Shown: positions 1 through 6,800, counted from the first letter of the stretch. The stretch is DNA of 7,921 nt from Defluviitaleaceae bacterium (GCA_009787945.1 WQSI01000078.1:1-7921); one strand, 5' to 3'. The notes: generated by a model from the sequence alone, not told the origin. Numbers and translations are program-made.

Positions 1-269
1 CGGATACCGTGGACAAAATGCAGAGTTTTATTGCGTCTGTCAACGCTGTCAGCCCGCTGAAAGTGACAGGGGTTGTTTGCAATGGTCATTTGCTTCGCCA
101 TACCACCGCAGAAGATGTGCTGTTTTCGGAAGAAGTGGTGTCAAAGGTGGGTCTGCCCATAAAATACACCATGTTGCGGCGGGATATTTACAACGAAATT
201 GGCGGCAAACTGCTAAGTGAAAAGGTTATGATATTTGATAAGCTGCAAATGCGCCAAGACTGGCAATAA
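1..269 (+). CDS. C-terminal part of a probable MinD/ParA-like P-loop ATPase (5' end outside the window)
   Basis: The frame is open from the left edge (first full codon at base 3), with no stop before TAA at 267-269, so this is the tail of a longer gene. A GTG at 9 and an ATG at 18 lie in frame, but neither has a ribosome binding site, so neither is a likely start. The visible 89 residues contain VTGVVCNGHLL followed by TTAEDVL and GLPIKYTML. This pattern resembles the C-terminal part of CobQ/MinD/ParA-type nucleotide-binding proteins found beside 2-oxoacid oxidoreductase genes in Clostridia. The Walker A and B motifs would lie upstream, so ATPase activity cannot be seen here. Only 15 bases separate its stop from the ferredoxin start, which suggests cotranscription. 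Family assignment is an inference from memory of similar proteins and is moderate at best; that the frame is coding is much safer. Confidence 0.6.
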   Translation, partial: DTVDKMQSFIASVNAVSPLKVTGVVCNGHLLRHTTAEDVLFSEEVVSKVGLPIKYTMLRRDIYNEIGGKLLSEKVMIFDKLQMRQDWQ

Positions 270-284
270 AGAGAGGAGCGTAAT

Positions 285-518
285 ATGATTAGTGAATACA
301 CCGCAAAACATCGTTTGACATTTGCGGACAATTTGTGTAAGGGATGCGACCTATGTGCGGCTGCATGTCCTAAGAAGATAATTAAAATGGATAAAACGCG
401 GGTTAATGCAAAGGGCTATAACCCTGCCATGTGTTTTGATATAGAGAACTGCATTGCCTGCGGCATATGCGCCAAAATCTGTCCAGATTCAGTTATTAAA
501 GTGGAGCGTGATGTATAA
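285..518 (+). CDS. Ferredoxin-type delta subunit (2x[4Fe-4S]) of 2-oxoacid:ferredoxin oxidoreductase
   Basis: This is a 77-residue protein with two classical CxxCxxCxxxCP motifs: C18, C21, C24, C28 and C56, C59, C62, C66. Each set is followed by proline, as in bacterial 2[4Fe-4S] ferredoxins. An additional cysteine, C50, lies just before the second motif. The small size and position immediately ahead of the alpha, beta and gamma genes identify it as the delta (KorD/VorD-like) subunit, which carries electrons from the beta-subunit cluster to free ferredoxin in the cytoplasm. The start ATG has a good site (GAGAGGAG, 271-278) at normal spacing. The stop TAA at 516-518 overlaps the next ATG by one base, giving a TAATG coupling. 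The family assignment is secure; which 2-oxoacid the complex uses is not decided by this subunit. Confidence 0.93.
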   Translation: MISEYTAKHRLTFADNLCKGCDLCAAACPKKIIKMDKTRVNAKGYNPAMCFDIENCIACGICAKICPDSVIKVERDV

Positions 519-1576
519 TGAGCAAAGTGTTGATGAAAGGTAATGAGGCAATTTGTGACGCCGCCATTCGCGCGGGTTGCAAGGCGTTTTTCGGCTATCC
601 CATCACGCCGCAAAACGAAGTGCCAGAATATATGGCGAAAAAATTAGCAGATGCTGGTGGTGTTTTTGTTCAAGCAGAAAGCGAAACATCTGCAATTAAT
701 ATGGTTTATGGAGCGGCAGCCGCAGGTGTGCGGGTTATGACAAGCTCCTCCTCCCCAGGTATCGCCCTTAAACAAGAGGGGATTTCCTATCTTGTTGGTG
801 CAGATTTACCATGTGTTATCGTGTCAATTTCCCGTGCGGGCCCTGGACTTGGCGGCATTTTGCCTGGACAAGGGGACTATTTCCAATCTACCCGCGGAGG
901 CGGTAATGGTGATTATTATCTGCCTGTTTACGCTCCGTTTTCCATTCAAGAGGCGATGGATTTAGTGTTTAAGGCCTTTGACGTTGCCGACGAATATCGC
1001 ACGCCAGTTATGATTTTGGCTGATGGTATGCTAGGGCAAATGATGGAGCCTTGCGAGCCAATTGCCAAAAAGCCTAATATTACCGACCACAAATGGGCGG
1101 CTAATGGGCAGGCTGACAAGCGTGACCGCAATGTTGTAACATCTCTTAGCCTAAAAGGTGAAATTTTAGAGGAGATGGTGGAACGCCGCTTCAAAACTTA
1201 CGAAGAAATCAAAACAAAGGAAACCATGGTTGACAATCGTGTGCAAGATGGCGACGAAGTTGCTTTAGTTGCTTACGGAACGCCTTCCCGCATAGTTCTT
1301 AACGCCATCGAAATGCTAAAAGAGCAAGGAATTAAGGCGGGGCTTATCCGCCCAATTACCCTTTGGCCTTTCCCTTATGCCGATTTCCAAAACCTGCCAT
1401 CTAGCGTTAAAAATGTGGTGGTTTGCGAGCTTTCCATGGGTCAGATGGTGGAAGATGTGCGTCTTGGGGTCAACGGCAAGCTGCCTGTGCATTTCTACGG
1501 ACGTACTGGCGGTATGATTTTTGAGCCTGAAGAAATTGCAGAGCAAGTGAAAAAGATTGTAGGGGGTGGCAAGTAA
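518..1576 (+). CDS. vorB: 2-oxoacid:ferredoxin oxidoreductase alpha subunit, VorB type (2-ketoisovalerate/3-methyl-2-oxobutanoate)
   Basis: This 352-residue protein has the usual length and layout of the alpha subunit. The N-terminal pyrimidine-binding region contains GYPITPQNE (26-34), an AESETSAI stretch (53-60), SRAGPGLGG (105-113) and QGDYFQSTRGG (118-128). A transketolase C-terminal-like domain follows from about residue 245, with ELSMGQMVEDVR near the end. The YPITPQNE form is what I recall for VorB-type proteins, in contrast to the YPITPST forms common in 2-oxoglutarate (Kor) alpha subunits, hence the branched-chain call. Alpha and beta together form the thiamine-diphosphate active site that decarboxylates the 2-oxoacid and makes acyl-CoA. 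It overlaps the ferredoxin gene (TAATG at 516-520) and the beta gene (1574-1578). The ribosome site is weak (GGAG at 503-506), consistent with translational coupling. Function is well supported; substrate is inferred. Confidence 0.92.
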   Translation: MSKVLMKGNEAICDAAIRAGCKAFFGYPITPQNEVPEYMAKKLADAGGVFVQAESETSAINMVYGAAAAGVRVMTSSSSPGIALKQEGISYLVGADLPCVIVSISRAGPGLGGILPGQGDYFQSTRGGGNGDYYLPVYAPFSIQEAMDLVFKAFDVADEYRTPVMILADGMLGQMMEPCEPIAKKPNITDHKWAANGQADKRDRNVVTSLSLKGEILEEMVERRFKTYEEIKTKETMVDNRVQDGDEVALVAYGTPSRIVLNAIEMLKEQGIKAGLIRPITLWPFPYADFQNLPSSVKNVVVCELSMGQMVEDVRLGVNGKLPVHFYGRTGGMIFEPEEIAEQVKKIVGGGK

Positions 1577-2343
1577 TGGCAAAAGTTGTATATGAAAAAA
1601 GCCGAGGGCTGACAGACAATCCATTGTCCTACTGCCCTGGCTGTACCCACGGCATCATCCACAAGTTGGTTGCAGAAAGCCTTGTAGAGCTTGATATTTT
1701 GGAGCGCACAATTGCTATTGCTCCTGTTGGCTGCTCCGTTTTAGGATATGATTATTTTAATTGTGACGGCGTGCAAGCAAGCCACGGACGCGCCCCCGCC
1801 GTTGCTACAGGCATAAAGCGCACAAACCCCGATAAAATCGTCTTTACTTACCAAGGTGATGGAGATTTGGCAGCAATTGGCACGGCGGAGATTGTCCACG
1901 CCGCCCACCGCGGCGAAAACATGACTGTTTTCTTCGTAAATAATGCTATTTATGGCATGACGGGAGGTCAAATGGCTCCCACAACCTTAATAGACATGAA
2001 AACCTCCACAAGCCCCTTTGGACGCCAGCTTGAAGGCACTGGTCAACCAATTTTGGTAAGTGAGATGCTTTCCCAAATCCCTTCTGTTTACTATATTGAG
2101 AGGGTTGCCGCCCATGACATTCCACACTTAACTAAAGCAAAAGAAGCCATCAAAAAGGCTTTGCAAAACCAAGTGGACGGCAAGGGCTTCTCTATGGTAG
2201 AAATTCTTGGAACTTGCCCAATTGGTTGGGCAAAAACCCCTGCTGATGCTATGGAATTTGTTAAAGAAAAGATGCTTCCATACTACCCATTGGGGGTATA
2301 TGCTGACAAGGCTTCTAACGCAGGTCAAGGGGAGGTGAAGTAA
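1576..2343 (+). CDS. 2-oxoacid:ferredoxin oxidoreductase beta subunit, thiamine-diphosphate binding
   Basis: This is a 255-residue protein. CPGCTHG (20-26) supplies the first cysteine pair of the proximal [4Fe-4S] cluster. C53 and C214 (in GTCPIGW) fit the third and fourth ligands expected by analogy with characterised family members. The thiamine-diphosphate/Mg motif is GDGD at 94-97, followed about 25 residues later by NN at 122-123 and then AIYGMTGGQ. It therefore binds the cofactor diphosphate and conducts the first electron transfer out of the active site to the ferredoxin subunit. The start overlaps the VorB stop as TAATG, and the end overlaps the gamma gene in the same way. A G-rich stretch (AGGGGGTGG, 1561-1569) serves as the ribosome site. 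The call is secure at the family level; VorA versus KorB type depends on the whole complex, so no symbol is given. Confidence 0.93.
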   Translation: MAKVVYEKSRGLTDNPLSYCPGCTHGIIHKLVAESLVELDILERTIAIAPVGCSVLGYDYFNCDGVQASHGRAPAVATGIKRTNPDKIVFTYQGDGDLAAIGTAEIVHAAHRGENMTVFFVNNAIYGMTGGQMAPTTLIDMKTSTSPFGRQLEGTGQPILVSEMLSQIPSVYYIERVAAHDIPHLTKAKEAIKKALQNQVDGKGFSMVEILGTCPIGWAKTPADAMEFVKEKMLPYYPLGVYADKASNAGQGEVK

Positions 2344-2885
2344 TGGCGACTGCAACTAAAATTATTTTTTCTGGCTTTGGCGGTCAAGGTGTTTTGACCC
2401 TTGGGCAGGTTGTGGCAGACATTGCCCTAAATCAGGGTAAAGAGGTTACGTGGATGCCTTCCTATGGTGCAGAAATGCGCGGCGGAACAGCAAACTGCTC
2501 CGTTATCATTTCTGATAGCGTAATCGGAAGCCCGATAATCCTGCGCAATATCGACATTCTTGTTGCCATGAACAAGCCTTCTATCGACAAATTTTTGGAG
2601 AAAACCTCGGAAGATTCCAAGGTGTTTATTAACTCTTCCATCGTCACCGACCCTGTGGAAAAGGCAGGGGCAGAGGTTTTGGCTATTGACGCAACCAATA
2701 TTGCTGTGTCTGCTGGCAATGCCCGCGCCGCTAATATGGTTATGATGGCAGGCTTTTTAACAAAGACTGGTCTGTTTACCATTGATGAGTTGGAACAGGC
2801 ATTAACCCGCCGTTTTGCAGGCAAAAAGGAACTTGTTGATGTTAATATGAAAGCTGTCAAGCAGGGCTTGGAAGCTTTGGCATAA
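2343..2885 (+). CDS. 2-oxoacid:ferredoxin oxidoreductase gamma subunit
   Basis: The 180-residue protein begins with the gamma-domain signature GFGGQGV (11-17) and continues with SYGAEMRGGTANCSV (40-54), both diagnostic of the gamma subunit that binds coenzyme A and caps the alpha-beta core. A helical C-terminal part ends in VDVNMKAVKQGLEAL, typical of the family (for example the equivalents in Kor and Ior complexes). It is the last gene of the oxidoreductase operon. Its ATG overlaps the beta stop (TAATG, 2341-2345) and it has a strong ribosome site, GGAGGTG at 2331-2337, lying inside the beta gene. A further 59-65 bases separate its stop from fliW, and a perfect palindrome lies in that gap. 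No stop codon or frameshift disturbs the frame. Confidence 0.93.
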   Translation: MATATKIIFSGFGGQGVLTLGQVVADIALNQGKEVTWMPSYGAEMRGGTANCSVIISDSVIGSPIILRNIDILVAMNKPSIDKFLEKTSEDSKVFINSSIVTDPVEKAGAEVLAIDATNIAVSAGNARAANMVMMAGFLTKTGLFTIDELEQALTRRFAGKKELVDVNMKAVKQGLEALA

Positions 2886-2911
2886 TAACGTAATTTGACG
2901 GCAACAATATA

Positions 2912-2935
2912 TAGGGGCGCATATATGCGCCCCTA
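2912..2935. repeat. Perfect 24-bp palindrome between the oxidoreductase operon and fliW
   Basis: Arms TAGGGGCGC and GCGCCCCTA flank a central ATATAT, which is itself palindromic, so the whole 24 bases read identically on both strands. In RNA it would form a very GC-rich stem of at least nine pairs. It ends one base before the fliW ribosome site tract (AAAGGAGAG). No run of T follows on either strand: downstream + is AAAAGGAG, downstream - is TATATTG. It is therefore not a standard intrinsic terminator. It could be an mRNA-processing or stabilising hairpin, a terminator without a U-tract, or an operator for a dimeric regulator. Confidence 0.8.
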
Positions 2936-2936
2936 A

Positions 2937-2944
2937 AAGGAGAG
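2937..2944 (+). promoter_or_regulatory. Ribosome binding site that decides the fliW start
   Basis: AGGAG at 2938-2942 lies only two bases before the ATG at 2945, which is too close for efficient initiation, but eight bases before the in-frame GTG at 2951, which is ideal. The GTG start also gives an N-terminus (MTISTSNFGEIEI) that aligns with the usual FliW beginning. I therefore prefer GTG 2951. Confidence 0.65.
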
Positions 2945-2950
2945 ATGCCA

Positions 2951-3403
2951 GTGACGATAAGTACCAGTAATTTTGGTGAAATTGAAATTAACCCTGCCGA
3001 TATAATAAATTTCGAGGAGGGTCTGCCAGGCTTTGCTAAAGCAACTCGCTTTGTTGTCTTATTCCAAGAGCCCGAAGGTGAAACCCCTAACCCCATATCA
3101 TTTCTGCAATCTGTAGATGACGCAGAATTGGTGTTCGTTTTGGCGAATATGGATGATTTTTACCCCGATTATGCCCCCATGGTGCACCCTTTTGTGGAAA
3201 AAGATGGGTTTGATGTAAATTCCACTGCCATCTACAACATTGCCACGGTTTTTGAGGATATGACCCAAACCACGGTAAACCTTAAAGGACCTGTGCTGAT
3301 AGATTATGACAAAAAGCGGGGTAAGCAAATTGTTTGCCAAGGGGATGAATTTCCAATACGTGCCATACTGTTTGGGGCAACCGAAGAAGGGGAGGAAGCA
3401 TAA
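2951..3403 (+). CDS. fliW: Flagellar assembly factor FliW (CsrA antagonist)
   Basis: The protein is 150 residues from GTG 2951 (152 from ATG 2945). It has the FliW hallmarks: an N-terminal FGEIEI strand, the INFEEGLPGF motif, ISFLQSVDDAELVFVLAN, and a C-terminal TTVNLKGPVLIDYDKKRGKQIV. Known role: FliW is a small beta-barrel protein that binds CsrA allosterically and stops it repressing translation. In Bacillus, flagellin titrates FliW away, coupling flagellin synthesis to export. Here it immediately precedes csrA, and its stop overlaps the csrA ATG (TAATG, 3401-3405), so the antagonist and its target would be made in step. The gene is intact. No flagellin or hook gene lies beside it in this window, unlike the usual arrangement. 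Family identity is secure. Confidence 0.93.
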   Translation: MTISTSNFGEIEINPADIINFEEGLPGFAKATRFVVLFQEPEGETPNPISFLQSVDDAELVFVLANMDDFYPDYAPMVHPFVEKDGFDVNSTAIYNIATVFEDMTQTTVNLKGPVLIDYDKKRGKQIVCQGDEFPIRAILFGATEEGEEA

Positions 3404-3639
3404 TGTTGGCTTTAACCCGCAGAAAAGGTGAAACCATTGTAATTGGTGATGACATCATCATCACTGTGTTATCGGTGGCTGGGGATGCCGTAAAAATCGG
3501 CATTGATGCGCCGCGCCATATACCCGTAAACAGGCAAGAAGTTTACGAGCTTATACAAGAGCAGAACAAGAAAGCGGCAAAAACTGCCGTGGCGGATGTG
3601 TCTGCCTTGTCAAAGATGATGATGAATTCAAAAAAATAA
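3403..3639 (+). CDS. csrA: Carbon storage regulator CsrA (translational repressor)
   Basis: This 78-residue protein starts MLALTRRKGETIVIGDDI and contains IGIDAPRHIPVNRQEVYELI, the canonical CsrA fold. R6-R7 of strand 1 and R44 (in VNRQE) correspond to the RNA-contacting arginines. CsrA dimers bind GGA motifs in mRNA leaders and usually block ribosome access. The core ends near residue 54; residues 55-78 form a polar tail ending MMMNSKK. Tails of this kind occur in FliW-type CsrA proteins and help bind FliW. The ribosome site GGAGG (3391-3395) lies in the end of fliW and carries two GGA motifs (3391-3393, 3394-3396), so autorepression is possible. An intrinsic terminator follows after seven bases. 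Identity is secure; targets are not shown by the sequence. Confidence 0.95.
   Translation: MLALTRRKGETIVIGDDIIITVLSVAGDAVKIGIDAPRHIPVNRQEVYELIQEQNKKAAKTAVADVSALSKMMMNSKK
3622..3637 (+). repeat. 16-bp direct repeat, copy 1 (3' end of csrA)
   Basis: ATGAATTCAAAAAAAT occurs here and again exactly at 3836-3851, 214 bases downstream. Here it encodes the last residues MNSKK of CsrA and runs into the stop codon. Confidence 0.8.
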
Positions 3640-3645
3640 ACTGAT

Positions 3646-3674
3646 GAGTGCGCGTTGTTGTGCACTCTTTTTTT
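3646..3674 (+). terminator. Intrinsic terminator of the fliW-csrA transcript
   Basis: The arms GAGTGCGC (3646-3653) and GTGCACTC (3660-3667) form an eight-pair stem with one G-U pair and a six-base loop (GTTGTT). Seven T residues follow at 3668-3674. Position seven bases after the csrA stop fits transcription termination there and separates the protease as its own transcription unit. Confidence 0.88.
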
Positions 3675-3689
3675 ACACGTATTTTCGAC

Positions 3690-3720
3690 AAAAAAATATG
3701 ATAAAAAAATCCAGAAAATC
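3690..3720 (+). promoter_or_regulatory. A-tract upstream element of the protease promoter
   Basis: Two runs of seven A (3690-3696 and 3703-3709) and one of four A (3715-3718) precede the -35 hexamer. Their centres are about 13 and 10.5 bases apart. The arrangement resembles an UP element and could curve the DNA, favouring RNA polymerase binding. The effect is inferred. Confidence 0.45.
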
Positions 3721-3721
3721 C

Positions 3722-3750
3722 TTGACAAGGCTTTCAAGCAAGGTTACAAT
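3722..3750 (+). promoter_or_regulatory. Sigma-A-type promoter of the S8 protease gene
   Basis: A perfect -35 box TTGACA (3722-3727) is separated by 17 bases from the -10 box TACAAT (3745-3750), one mismatch from consensus. Transcription would start near 3757, giving a leader of about 80 nt before the protease ATG. The strong match and upstream A-tracts suggest high expression. It lies just past the csrA terminator, so the protease does not need read-through. Confidence 0.82.
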
Positions 3751-3756
3751 AATATT

Positions 3757-3835
3757 ACAAAAGCGTTACGAAGCAAGGAAGGAGGGTAGTGGAAGCTTCT
3801 GATAATTATCCAGGATTTAATGAGAGGAGATTTTT
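3757..3835 (+). promoter_or_regulatory. GGA-rich 5' leader of the protease mRNA, possible CsrA target
   Basis: Five GGA trinucleotides occur in about 80 nt: 3777-3779, 3781-3783, 3791-3793, 3813-3815 (in CCAGGATT) and 3826-3828. The last lies inside the protease ribosome site GAGAGGAGA, six bases from the ATG (AGGAG 3825-3829). GGA is the core of CsrA sites, and having one inside the Shine-Dalgarno plus others upstream is the known arrangement in CsrA-repressed leaders such as Bacillus hag. Short self-complementary stretches (GAAGCTTC 3792-3799, ATAATTAT 3802-3809) are also present. CsrA binding is a hypothesis; purine-rich leaders carry GGA by chance. Confidence 0.35.
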
Positions 3836-3839
3836 ATGA
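3789..3839 (+). CDS. Possible 16-codon leader ORF overlapping the protease start
   Basis: A GTG at 3789 is preceded by AAGGAGG (3779-3785), an excellent Shine-Dalgarno sequence but only three bases from the start codon. The frame runs GTG GAA GCT ... TTA TGA and encodes MEASDNYPGFNERRFL. Its TGA stop (3837-3839) overlaps the protease ATG (3836-3838) as ATGA, the classic geometry for translational coupling by termination and re-initiation. There is no run of one amino acid to suggest an amino-acid attenuator, and no homologue is recognised. The close spacing of the ribosome site and the tiny size keep confidence low; the upstream AAGGAGG may instead be a decoy or standby ribosome site. Confidence 0.3.
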   Translation: MEASDNYPGFNERRFL

Positions 3840-3851
3840 ATTCAAAAAAAT
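3836..3851 (+). repeat. 16-bp direct repeat, copy 2 (5' end of the protease gene)
   Basis: This is identical to 3622-3637. Here it supplies the start codon and the first residues, MNSKK, of the protease, in the same reading register as in csrA. Confidence 0.8.
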
Positions 3852-6800
3852 TAAAAACAAAAAAGTTTCAAAGTAATTTAAGAAGAGGTGTGGCAGGTTT
3901 CTTAACCGTCTTAATGACCGTTGGTGCTGCACCTGCGATTATGGCACAACCTGCCGAATTGCCTTATCTGCCTAGATTTGGCGAAACTCAACAAGTGGAA
4001 GATTTAACACTTCCTACTAGCCAAAATGTTCTTGTGGCGGCTTTCCAAGAAGAGTTGGCACAATCCAGACTCGCTGCCCGCGAGGCTGTAAATTTGGAAT
4101 CCCAATTTAGCGGGCTTATCGGCTTTGAAGGTGCTTATGCCCTCACAGGCGGCAGTGAGCCTGTAAGTGTTATCGTAGTATTTGAAAATGCCCCTGCTGG
4201 CATACAAGTGCTTGAAGCTGAAGAAGAAGGCGGATTTATGCCTTTTGCAGCAGCAGAGCAAATTGTGGAAGATGACCATGATTTGTTTAGAAGAGAGCTT
4301 AATGCCCTTTTCGGCGCAAACCAATTCAGACGCGATGTTACACCTTTTGAAATCACCAGCGAATGGCGTTTCGCCCTTAACGGCGTTGCCATCACCATTC
4401 CTTCTTTTATGGTAGAACAGCTGTTGAATTTTGAAAGTGTGCGCGCAATCTACCCTAACGAAACCGTAACCATTGACCCAATCACAGAAACGGCAATGGA
4501 CGACATGGCAACAATCGCCTCTCTTATGACTGCTGACATCGTTGGCCCTCCTGGCGTTCGCGCTGGACGTGCCATGACAAATGCTGACGCTCTGCATGCC
4601 CAAGGCATCACTGGCGAAGGCGTTTTGATGGCAATTATCGACAGTGGTATTGACTACAATCATCCAGCCTTCTGGGGCAGCTTCCCAACTATGGAAGAAA
4701 TGCATGCCAGAGGCGCGTTACATATCACAGAAGCCGACCTTATCCTTGCTCCTAATGCCGATGGCGAATTAGAGTATTTCTACGTAGGTAGGGACTTTAT
4801 GCCAGGTGTTAGTGCTAACCCAAATCCAAACAGCCCAATGGAAACCCGCCCAGGTCACCCTGGCAACCCAACTGTAGCACAGCTAACCTCCCACGGTACT
4901 CACGTTTCTGGTATCGCTATGGGTCGTTATACTGGTGCTGAGGGTATGCTTGGTATAGCTCCTGGTGCTATGGCTGTTCACTATCGCTCTCTTGGTTTTG
5001 GCGGAAGTGGTGTTGGAAGCAGCGTTGTTGATGGTATCGAGCGCGTTGCTCTTGACAGACCAGACGTTGTTAACATCTCCATTTCTGGTGCTGCTGGTCC
5101 ATTTGGCGCGTCAACCATTGCTGTTAACAATATCGTTGTGCAGTTTGGCACAATTTTTACCAATTCTGCTGGTAACGCTGGCCCTGGCTTCCACACGTTG
5201 ACAGGCCCTGCCAACGCTCCAACTGGTATCACCGTTGCAATGAACGCTGTTGCTGTTCCTGGTCAATACAACTTTGGCTTGAACTTTACAGCAGGTGACA
5301 TTGATGGAACTATCTCCTTTATGGGTGGTCAAACCATGAACCCAGTTATGTGGAGAACCCTTGATAACGACAGAATCGTTTCAAACCATCCAAATGCACA
5401 TGAAAACTTTAACCCCGCAACAGGAGAAATGAGAATTTTCACAATGCCTATTACTCCAGGAAGCCCAGCTTCCGCTGGCAACGCTGTTGTTAATGCTGGT
5501 GGTGGTAATCAAGCTGACTTTGACCAATTATATTACCTATACGGCGAAGAGCTTGAGGGCGCTTGGGTTGTTATCCGCAGAGGATACGCCTTTACCGTTG
5601 CGGCTGACCGCGCCCGTGATATGGGTCTTGCAGGAGTTATCTCTGTTAACAATCCAGGAGCCGCTATTCCTTCTGGGCAAGCCCCAAGCCAATTCGACCC
5701 TTATTATGCGCTATTTGCTATAGGTCACGAATTAGGTGTTGAATTTGTAAACACTATCAATTACAACGAAGGTCAAATGAACTTTGTGTTTACTGACTTT
5801 GCAGGCGATTGGCCAATTACCGAGCGTGTAAACATCGGTTCTTCACGTGGTCCTGTTGATGGTTCTTACGACATTCGCCCAGACATTGGCTCTCATGGCG
5901 AAATCGTTTTGTCATCTGTGCCATGGTGGACAGTAGATAATGATGATTATGACTATACTGGCGCATATCGTTGGTTCAGCGGAACTTCTATGTCTGCTCC
6001 AACCGTTGCTGGTGTTGCCGCTCTTATCCTTGACTATCTTTCTGACCCTGTAATCAGCCATGATAACGACACTCTATACTCTCGTTGGGGCGTAGATTAC
6101 TGGGAAGTGCGCGCTCGCATTATGAACAACGCTTACAGCTACCCACGTCTTGGCTCTTTCTACAATGCCCAAGGACCACTTGGTTTCCCAGGTGTGTTTG
6201 ATACAGGTGCTGGTGGTGCTGATGCTTACGCTGGTGCTAAAGCTACCGCAATGCTAACCTCTCCGCTAAGCAGAGTTGGTACAGCTCCTGGTAGATTTGG
6301 TTACACAACTCAAGCAGGTTCTATGTCCTTTGGTTTGCTTGGTCTTGGTGAGGTTAGCACGTTAACCGCATACCTACATAACGGGCAAATTGAAAGCGTT
6401 ACCCACGAATTCTTCACAAATGTAAGAAATGCAGGACATGATATTGGTCTTGAAATTGCACAACCAAGCCCAACCACCTTTACAGCAACAATTGAAATGC
6501 CAGAAGATGCTGCTTACATGGGGCTTCACTTCCAAGGTCAATTTACTGTTGTAACCACAGCAGGCGAAACTCTTCGTATGCCTTTTGCAGCTGTTTTGGG
6601 AACTCCAGCCCAAGCTGGCATTGCTATTACTGAAATTTTCACTTATCGTCCTGTAGTTTCTACAGGCGACAATGCACAAAATCAAGAAGCAAGCGAACTT
6701 GGTATCTTCTACGTACCTCAGTCTGGCTTTACGGCTGATATGTGGGTTGTAAGAGATGTAGAGGGCGTTACAGCGGCTAACTGGTATCACTCTGAAAACA

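Noticed and set aside
2895..2927. Possible fliW promoter (TTGACG with AT-rich hexamers downstream)
   Set aside because: No acceptable -10 box lies 16-18 bases away; TATATA is only 7 bases downstream and ATATAT is 20 bases away inside the palindrome. I do not call a promoter.
2912..2935. Intrinsic terminator of the oxidoreductase operon
   Set aside because: The hairpin is strong but no T-run follows on either strand, so I list it as a palindrome of unknown role.
3697..3702. TATGAT as a second -10 box upstream of the protease
   Set aside because: No -35-like hexamer is found 17 bases upstream and no extended -10 TG is present; the 3722-3750 promoter is far better.
3881..3895. Twin-arginine (Tat) signal in the protease N-terminus
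   Set aside because: There is an Arg-Arg pair (R16-R17) but not the S/T-R-R-x-F-L-K pattern; the signal peptide fits ordinary Sec export.
4004..4705. Minus-strand open frame of 233 codons opposite the protease
   Set aside because: It lies antisense to the propeptide and first catalytic motif of a continuous S8 protease frame, has no recognisable domain, and its translation is rich in Cys and His in a way typical of shadow frames.
4965..5201. Plus-strand hydrophobic frame of 78 codons inside the protease gene
   Set aside because: It is a +1 shadow of the Gly/Ala/Val-rich catalytic domain; the leucine-rich look comes from shifted GCT/GGT codons.
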